A stretch of 59,337 nucleotides of DNA, taken from NCBI GenBank assembly GCA_028715625.1, contig JAQURL010000007.1, positions 1 to 59,337 on the forward strand, given 5' to 3'. Every line of letters starts with the position of its first letter. Within the stretch, counting starts at the first letter, position 1. The DNA comes from Candidatus Margulisiibacteriota bacterium. Lineage in GTDB: Bacteria; Margulisbacteria; Riflemargulisbacteria; GWF2-35-9. A program made the translations under genes and the position numbers. Shown here one piece after another: positions 55,401 through 59,337 of this stretch. Below the pieces are notes generated by a model. The model did not search any database and was not told the DNA's origin. It was given only the letters and a program-made list of their open reading frames with translations.

Positions 55401-58400
55401 AATGCCACAAACGTAAATACAACCGACATAATATTCTCTATCCTTAAAGATGAAATAATTCCTTCCTATTCCTCTCATGAAAACCCGAGTAGTCCTGATT
55501 TTCAGATTTGGTATAGCTTAAAATACAAACCGGATTTTCTTAATCATATATATGTAGATTTTAGTGATGAAGGAGGTTCTCTGCTACAAAACCTTCAGTA
55601 TGTGGTATCAAATAACAATCAGGTATATTCGTATAAAATCAGCTATAACGTGGTACAAAAAATATATACTAATAACTGGCCTATCAACTGGCCTGATTTG
55701 AAAGACGGAACTAACGATATTACCATTAAAATTACCGACAGGGCCAATAACCTGACTACAAGCAACAAACTATTCACAATTTATAAAGATGATATTCCGC
55801 CCAGCTATAACAATATGGAAAACAGTAATTTTGGTGTGTGGTACAGCAATGTAAATTATCCAACCTGGATCGAACATATAAGTGTAACTTTTAATGACAC
55901 AGGATATTCAGGCCTGAACAACATATATTACGGTGTGAAAAATAAAACCGGTTTGTCCTGGTATTTTATAACGGGCAATTTGGTAAGCAAAGAGCAATTT
56001 AACACTCCCTGGGCTATTGACTGGTTAACTTTGACCAACGGGGTAAATGAAATTTATGTCAGTTTCAATGACCGCGCCAGAAATCAAACCTCAAGTTCTG
56101 TTCTTTTCCAGATACTGAAGGATATTATTCCACCGTCGGCCAACAATAATCAGGTGAGCAGTTTTGATGTCTGGTATAATTATAAGCCAGCCTGGATGAG
56201 CCAGATAAATGCCAATTTTTATGATACCGGATCAAGTAATTTAAAAGAAATAGGGTACGGCATTTTATATGATAACCAGCTTTATAATTCCTTTACTATT
56301 TCCAGCGACATGAACAGCGAAGTTTATACAAAAAACTGGGACATTAACTGGAATGCATTAAATGAAGGGACAAGCGATGTGATTGTTATGGCCACAGATA
56401 ACGCCTATAACTCATTTATCAGCAATACGTTTTTCCACATACTAAAGGATACTTTGTCACCGACTATTGATGACCATGAAAATTTAAGCCATGGGGCAAT
56501 GGACCAATGGTATGGTGTTCAACCGGAATGGAGCAAACATCTTAGTATCAATTTTGTTGACCGAGGATTTTCTGGGCTTGTAACAATTTCTTATGTTATA
56601 TCTGACAATGGACATACACCGCTTCCACAGTATTTGTCGACCACCTTGCAGGGTACTACTTATAATCAACTCTGGCAGGTATCATGGCCATCCTTATATG
56701 AGGGTACAAACAATATAAACATTCTATTGTCCGATCGGGCAGGAAACCAGTCAACTTTTAACAATTTGTTTTATATAAGAAAGGATATCTCAACTCCATA
56801 CCTGATAAACAATTTTGCGTTTGATGATAGTAAATGGTATAAGGATGAACCTCTGGTAATCAGGGCCGTAAACATAAATTTCTATGACACATATTCGGGA
56901 TTGAATTCTGTTCATTATATTATTTCCGATAATAACGGATTAAGGGAAAAAACTATAAGTGACAATGTAAATGGCGGTAATATTTACGAACTGCCCTGGT
57001 TGATATCCTGGAATATCCTGGAAAATGGTATTAATGATATTTATGTGTCAGCTAATGATAAGCTGGATCATTTACTTTACAGTTATGTATTTAAGATCAA
57101 GAAAGATATAACTCCACCTTACTTCATAAATTTCGGCAATCCTGATTTGGTCAAATGGTATAACGAAAAACCGCTCTGGATGCAGGAAGTTAACGTTGAA
57201 TTTTACGATCAGGGTGGTTCCTTTATCAAAGATATTTTTTACGTGGTTTCCAATAACGGGACAATTATCAGCAGCGATATAATCAAATCCGGGTGGAACG
57301 CTCCAACGTATTCAAGCGGATTTGATATTAAATGGGAAAACCTGGATAACGGTATCAATTCCATTATTATCAGCATGAATGATAACGCCGCAAATACAAC
57401 ATATAACACGTTATTTAATATCAAAAAGGATATTATCTATCCAGAATTTATTGTCAAATCCAGCCCAACATCTTCTAATATATGGTATGCGAACGCGCCT
57501 TCCTGGTTTAATGCTGTTAATATTGAATTTTCCGATAGTGGTGGTTCACAGCTTAAACAAATAAAATATGGCTTATCAATAAATAACGCTATTTATTATT
57601 GGGAAATAATTACCGATAACAGATCCATTCCATCTTATAATAAGCTTTTTAATATTAACTGGGGGAAAGTTACAGAAGGTGTGAATGACATTATTATTTA
57701 TGTGGAAGACAACGCCGGAAACATTGTTAGTCAAAAAATCGGTTACGTAAAAAAAGATACTTCGGTGCCACGAATAAATAATAATTCTTACGATCTGGTT
57801 CGTTTTAATAGTGAGGTAAAGGGCAGGGGTTTATATAATTTTAACATTACTTTCCTCGATGACATCAAGGGTTCTCCGCTAAATGATATTCAATATATTA
57901 TTTCTCATAATAATATAAAAGATTATAGGTATATTACGCAGAACTATAATTTATTCAGCTACACCAATACCTGGAATATTCCCTGGCAGGTCGTATCCGA
58001 CGGCTACAGTGAAGTTTATCTTTCTTTAAATGACCTGGCCAATAATTTGGGATATTATTATGCGTTTCAGATAATCAAAGACGATTTGCCCCCGGTTGTA
58101 ATTAATAATGATGACAAGCAAAAATATAATGTCTGGTTGAATAATACATATAAACCTGCGGAACTGGACAGTTTAAATATATATTTTGTAGACAGTGGGA
58201 ATGCTAACGTCAATTCCAAGCTGAACGACATATATTACTGCATTTCCAATAATATGTTTGTAACCTGGAACATTATAACTATAAATTATTTACAAAATAC
58301 TTATAATTACGGATGGCGGCTGAGTTGGGAAACTTTAATCAATGGGACCAATGATATTTATGTGTCGGCTAACGATTTTGCCTATAATACAACTTCTATA

Positions 58401-59337
58401 TCTCTATTCACTATTAAAAAAGATACCGTATCGCCCGATTATATAAATCATGAACCTGACTATAATGATGGAAAATTTAAGACATGGTATGGCTCTACAC
58501 CATCTTGGCTGGCTTCGATGGATGTCAGTTTTAAAGATGACGGTTATTCGGGTCTGAACTCAATTTATTATGGAATATTAAATACCCAAAACAGTTTTTC
58601 AATTCAATGGCAGGGTATTTCCAATGATTGCAGGGGAAGCCCAAGTTACAACCTGAAATGGGCCATACCATGGAACACATTAACCAACGGTGTTAGCGAG
58701 ATATATATTTCCCTGAATGATCTCGCCAGAAATAACAGATTGTCCAACGTATTATTCTCGATAAGAAAAGATATTATTCCACCTTATTATATAAATCATG
58801 AAAATCCGGCAAGTGTCACTTTTAATCAATGGTACGGTTCAGACAAATTACTATATCTGGACGTAGACTTTTTTGATGAGGGATTTTCCAAATTAAAAAC
58901 AATTCAATATGGTATATCCAATAATAATAGCCTGAAATGGTTTAGTTTATATAACGAGGTCAGTCAAAACAATATGGTTACTGACTGGACTATTAATTGG
59001 AATAATTGTACGCAAGGAGTTAATGAGATTTACGTCTCATTCAACGATTTTGCCAATAATACTACGACAAGCGGAATATTGTTCACTATAAAAATAGACA
59101 AAACACCGCCTTCATATAATTCGCATGTCACACCCAATTGGCTTTTTAATTATTACAATTTAAAAGGGATAAATGAAGTCGGTCCATATGATGTAGATTT
59201 TTCCGATTCAGGTTTTTCGCATTTAAAAATGGCCTGGTACGGAATATCCTGCAATGGAGATATACAGTGGTATCCAATAACTTCGAATTATATCAGTGCT
59301 GATGCTTATAATGTAGACTGGTTTATATCGTATGATG
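46413..59337 (+). CDS. Giant secreted repeat protein (5' part, runs off the window)
   Basis: One frame is open from TTG 46413, which lies 6 bases after AGGGG, to the window end without a stop: at least 4,308 codons. A second TTG (46440) is an alternative start. The N-terminus is a signal peptide (KNKSIAFFKSFLVAGILIGSLVFA). A fibronectin-III-like domain (about 40-150, with YSWRIRFIDNQNNIGPWST) is followed by about 38 tandem units of about 110 residues. Each unit reads roughly KD-x3-P ... F-x2-WY-x3-P-x-WL-x2-I-x-V-x-F-x-D-x-G-x-S-x-L ... W-x-I-x-W-x2-L-x2-G-x-N-x-I-x-V-x3-DNAGN. Ig-like beta domains are probable (the DNAGN...KD..PP junction recalls bacterial Big/cadherin-like repeats). It is probably a secreted surface or fibre protein. 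No catalytic motif is seen. The C-terminus and any anchor are outside the window. Confidence 0.9.
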   Translation, partial: MRLTKWNFNLKNKSIAFFKSFLVAGILIGSLVFADNPPTEPTQLNVRGLINPTSLTPNYVNFSARYNDLDANDSCKSYRIQIAPGQTFNPAMVLWDSGTVNVTGILSANTQSALLDFSPSDLQWCVTYSWRIRFIDNQNNIGPWSTENVFFRYSEEIKPSFQVDISTEDYDKWYKTTANWMSYITINFWDSGGSSLNAAYFEYPNVQQTLMPGVFNFLNMTAHFAVIFAALNEGKNTISIGVSDNAGNFVSSSVFYIEKDTELPSMNISENFSSTYFTDWQTANVGFYDVISVNFSDFSGSHLRNIYYGVSSNGQLIWTSITTNLNQNVYNSLWGIPWNQFSEGTNEIYVSANDYAANSRSLYLASVKRDSVAPQVINNVDSGIYVNKWYNWFDQSINIDFVDTQSMIQNIDYLVSYNNQFQNSVVITRNYSKIQYQDDFSINFNSLTNGVNEIYVSVNDYAGNKVLQKAFYLQKDISVPIIQNNENSEDVKFKQWYKAQVSWMQNIDVDFKDEQFSKLKNVKYEIQNNINGARVISDNLNISSYNYNWGIQWNDTISGTNNVYVSAEDNAGNQTSQYVFTFIKDDQPPQIANDMGDPNVLLAWYNKEPAWLSDISIHFYDPNSGINNIEYAISNNSGINWHDISRNVKQNTYLNNWGISWNNLVEGYNSIIISVDDIITNSYTQLYFTFYKDTNSPNYNCQENSTDAKFLSWYHEAPAWLPSINVTFVDVGYSKLKDITYMVSNGTLTTGVISNATNQDAYNTKWPIDWSLLKTGTNNIIVSFNDNAGNNRTSPVLFSIKKDPLIPSYSCTEISSDPKFAKWYSNFPNWIQSITYTFYDEGFSHLKDISYIISNNYTGIHEHLLTSNLGKDTYSKTLNDVLWNWMDNGVNEYVVSFNDNAGNTKNSVSFIILKDVLPPCYINDETADFNKWYNTSPEWMNHISGNFVDSGDSKLNYVGFLVSNGESGVFYRDISTNLNLASYNNNWSISFNELDNGVNNIFVVISDNAENLVNTQIFAIRKDILVPSFANNISYSNVWENTPPSWISSVDIDFFDEGHSLLNNLDYIISANGYQKTITIAHQVNAYSYQNNWNISWNDLVNGTNEIWISFNDNADNRTLTKAIEVWKDVLNPSIDNKMILPVATYNKWYNFKPAWADAVSVNFYDEGGSRLKNAFYEVANGSSINWYLISDPINNNTLNQTWIISWDVLYNGTNNIYARVSDNAKNGNVSSLLFWIKKDIIPPIISCNEISIDEKFSPWYKDAPEWLNNIDVDFEDYGFSNIGSIYYIVDSVSGSARYTITNNVSLTSYYSTWAISWNTLANCTNSIRVAVSDNAGNGVISDVLFYIKKDTIPPTYSNLLSNVTTASWLNKAPSWFSDIQTQFYDQDLSRLQDCQYIILYDDYSTNEHPFSITNNPNLVTMNSPWMINFDSLAEGYNEVMVKAIDNAGNTVQSPTFAAIKKDTIAPYIINNVPADNQWNNSVPGWLSDLDVKFEDTGDEGKISNIKDIVYKIKANGEFIQEVTLTNNLNQKYYTTSWNITWSQITNGANEVYISINDYATNERLDKIFTLKKDTIAPSYNCRVSADFNLWYKEKATWMWNLDIDFYDTGNSKLKYIYYGISANNTTNYYLIESSPLNQDEYTPSWSLNWDYLDEGTSDILVKGFDYAQNMVTSPVLFHIRKDSLLPSYNLLEDPSAGKFNTWYGPDPGLFETINIQIFDQGYSGLQDIAFLVSGNNTIKEYVITSNLGGLSITINSFSISWNLLDQGINQIKLRITDNAGNCLQTPILFHILKDTTVPSANNNGNYGFNHWYCTSPSWLSAVDVSFYDNEGSKLSNVYYGIVTESTKWVEIAHAIDMNVYNFKWPILWTDLINGTNDIKVAAKDNAGNSFTSNVLFQILKDEILPTFTSLIVVPVVSQNKWYNYFPDWLNTLNVNCYDLDYSNIKKIESGVNSTWYVITDNVRIPQYLDAIKVSQNYLVNGQNDLKVRITDLAGNQTESQTLAYFRLDRVAPTINIGTPINASSQNAWYCAAPNWLSDLDIDFTDLLYSNLYKAEYLVSSSQQELNPVLITQNSNGMMGFYDKWAVNWNSLTNDYNDIFVRLEDIAGNVTTTNSLFHIKKDVIPPTYNVVFIPSVASQAMWYNYQPSWLTEINVQVFDTKYSLLKKVDYGVSTVNGNTSWKNVTTNNQGTPTYDKITTMDWNLLADGTNNILFRAEDNAGNRTTIDSLFFVKKDITNPTYQFNMNIPSVSQNSWYCALPAWALQISANFFDNISNLLKVEYCVNNQDVITTNIITQNVNGIATFNALFPINWDSLSDGINNIYFRAQDRANNVLITNFMFVIRKDTRLPSYNVISDIPAISQNRWYNYLPDWAQSIEINFIDQDYSHLRQIDYGLINASGNIKYITITKNDDGLETYTEPFAVSWNQVENGTNSIIVRLEDRAGNIVTSNSLFVLKRDSVIPSYNTVSPIPQVSQNIWYNRLPNWAQSLNYTFSDEFYSHLKQIRYYIITTNPELSVWDNITSNVNGDPFYSYTWSVSWNKCADTTNNIYLYVEDNAQNIITSDKQFILKKDTIKPVIINNEVNTFQNWTRTSSDKLGDIGVFFKDTLSHLKDIKYVITNLGNTTTTAILMENGNIEEYTTSWSIKWSDLGGGLNTVNVFVTDNAGNTNNQLVFVIKRDDKYPEIINNLVLSADALNMWYSEAPAWINGVDVDFRDNDSLLDDIYYMVSYNGQIQNIVLISQNVNSANYTKNWQISWSLLVSKDINDIYVMVSDNCGWVTQSLLFTLKKDFISPHLDNHENSQNITFNTWYNQDKGQFNNLQIFFYDAGSGLNDINYGLATNNTTIYWYPLVSNYGYLTYNSGVNVSWNNLNEGVNNLFVSFNDYALNTVTLNLVIPLRKDITTPDYFDNGGRDVIWHNTAPSWLSQPGIEFHDRGGSGLRSIFYQTIQNSNTVNISTISDNIPAASLNDYLNNWNISWDQLANGTNDIKFIIKDNATNVNTTDIIFSILKDEIIPSYSSHENPSSPDFQIWYSLKYKPDFLNHIYVDFSDEGGSLLQNLQYVVSNNNQVYSYKISYNVVQKIYTNNWPINWPDLKDGTNDITIKITDRANNLTTSNKLFTIYKDDIPPSYNNMENSNFGVWYSNVNYPTWIEHISVTFNDTGYSGLNNIYYGVKNKTGLSWYFITGNLVSKEQFNTPWAIDWLTLTNGVNEIYVSFNDRARNQTSSSVLFQILKDIIPPSANNNQVSSFDVWYNYKPAWMSQINANFYDTGSSNLKEIGYGILYDNQLYNSFTISSDMNSEVYTKNWDINWNALNEGTSDVIVMATDNAYNSFISNTFFHILKDTLSPTIDDHENLSHGAMDQWYGVQPEWSKHLSINFVDRGFSGLVTISYVISDNGHTPLPQYLSTTLQGTTYNQLWQVSWPSLYEGTNNINILLSDRAGNQSTFNNLFYIRKDISTPYLINNFAFDDSKWYKDEPLVIRAVNINFYDTYSGLNSVHYIISDNNGLREKTISDNVNGGNIYELPWLISWNILENGINDIYVSANDKLDHLLYSYVFKIKKDITPPYFINFGNPDLVKWYNEKPLWMQEVNVEFYDQGGSFIKDIFYVVSNNGTIISSDIIKSGWNAPTYSSGFDIKWENLDNGINSIIISMNDNAANTTYNTLFNIKKDIIYPEFIVKSSPTSSNIWYANAPSWFNAVNIEFSDSGGSQLKQIKYGLSINNAIYYWEIITDNRSIPSYNKLFNINWGKVTEGVNDIIIYVEDNAGNIVSQKIGYVKKDTSVPRINNNSYDLVRFNSEVKGRGLYNFNITFLDDIKGSPLNDIQYIISHNNIKDYRYITQNYNLFSYTNTWNIPWQVVSDGYSEVYLSLNDLANNLGYYYAFQIIKDDLPPVVINNDDKQKYNVWLNNTYKPAELDSLNIYFVDSGNANVNSKLNDIYYCISNNMFVTWNIITINYLQNTYNYGWRLSWETLINGTNDIYVSANDFAYNTTSISLFTIKKDTVSPDYINHEPDYNDGKFKTWYGSTPSWLASMDVSFKDDGYSGLNSIYYGILNTQNSFSIQWQGISNDCRGSPSYNLKWAIPWNTLTNGVSEIYISLNDLARNNRLSNVLFSIRKDIIPPYYINHENPASVTFNQWYGSDKLLYLDVDFFDEGFSKLKTIQYGISNNNSLKWFSLYNEVSQNNMVTDWTINWNNCTQGVNEIYVSFNDFANNTTTSGILFTIKIDKTPPSYNSHVTPNWLFNYYNLKGINEVGPYDVDFSDSGFSHLKMAWYGISCNGDIQWYPITSNYISADAYNVDWFISYD
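46862..59337 (+). repeat. About 38 tandem divergent protein-coding repeats, period about 330 bases
   Basis: The first unit starts near 46862. The later unit joints, marked by a Lys-Asp (or similar) pair before a Pro, lie near 47187, 47517, 47835, 48172, 48486, 48816, 49152, 49476, 49794, 50127, 50460, 50796, 51128, 51456, 51792, 52113, 52437, 52773, 53112, 53445, 53784, 54126, 54447, 54780, 55113, 55446, 55785, 56118, 56445, 56781, 57102, 57426, 57753, 58077, 58418, 58767 and 59094. Spacing is 314-349 bases, mean about 331. Units share a protein pattern but have diverged strongly in DNA, so the array looks old rather than recently expanded. The last unit is cut by the window edge. Confidence 0.88.

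Noticed and set aside
46862-59337. CRISPR array or DNA-level satellite
   Set aside because: The period is about 330 bases, the units code for protein in one frame, and the DNA copies are highly diverged.

Overview
The window looks like a chromosomal segment of a strictly anaerobic, Gram-negative-type (diderm) bacterium of low to moderate GC. The diderm assignment rests on a Wza-like export channel, a PorV/PorQ-type outer membrane barrel and an O-antigen-ligase-family protein. The anaerobic assignment rests on rubrerythrin, 2Fe superoxide reductase, ferritin and a flavin reductase/rubredoxin fusion. The V-type ATPase order (E, DUF2764, A, B, D, I) is the one known from spirochaetes and some uncultured phyla. 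With the FlgD-like C-terminal domain and the PorV-like barrel, an uncultured lineage (Margulisbacteria-, Elusimicrobia- or Omnitrophota-like) seems likely, but this is inference and the sequence does not settle the phylum.

Layout: (1) 1-6729, minus strand: an ankyrin-repeat membrane protein followed by a V-type ATPase operon with a promoter that predicts a leaderless mRNA. (2) 6857-12506, plus strand: a secreted 1206-aa GH8 glycosidase with carbohydrate-binding, LamG-like and FlgD-like domains, a PorV/PorQ-like barrel and a polysaccharide deacetylase. (3) 12503-27905, minus strand: an initiating phosphoglycosyltransferase and a dense run of glycosyltransferases, a methyltransferase, an acyltransferase and an O-antigen ligase/polymerase-like protein. 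(4) 27979-30924, plus strand: two methyltransferases and an acyltransferase-3. (5) 30904-41442, minus strand: a Wza-Wzc-Wzm-Wzt export operon continuing into a methyltransferase, an aminotransferase/acyltransferase pair and glycosyltransferases. (6) 41577-43942: a 40-aa ORF, a soluble orphan histidine kinase and an 85-aa unknown protein. (7) 43952-46248, plus strand: an oxygen/superoxide defence operon. (8) 46413 to the window end: the first 4,308 codons of an open reading frame with no stop, encoding a secreted protein made of about 38 divergent ~110-residue Trp-rich repeats.

Regions 3-5 together encode synthesis, modification and ABC-dependent export of a complex surface polysaccharide. Glycan is started on undecaprenyl phosphate, extended by many GT4/GT2 enzymes, decorated by methyl and acyl groups, and exported by Wzm/Wzt through a Wza-like channel, with a Wzc-like protein whose kinase site looks dead. 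Region 2 may remodel or cleave such glycans outside the cell. The most unusual items are the giant repeat protein, an apparent ATT start codon in a glycosyltransferase gene, the leaderless V-ATPase promoter, a pseudo-BY-kinase, a VanZ-Rossmann-GT4 fusion, and an internal ribosome binding site that could release free rubredoxin from a fusion gene. No gene-free stretch exceeds 300 bases. I saw no tRNA, rRNA, CRISPR array, insertion sequence or prophage.
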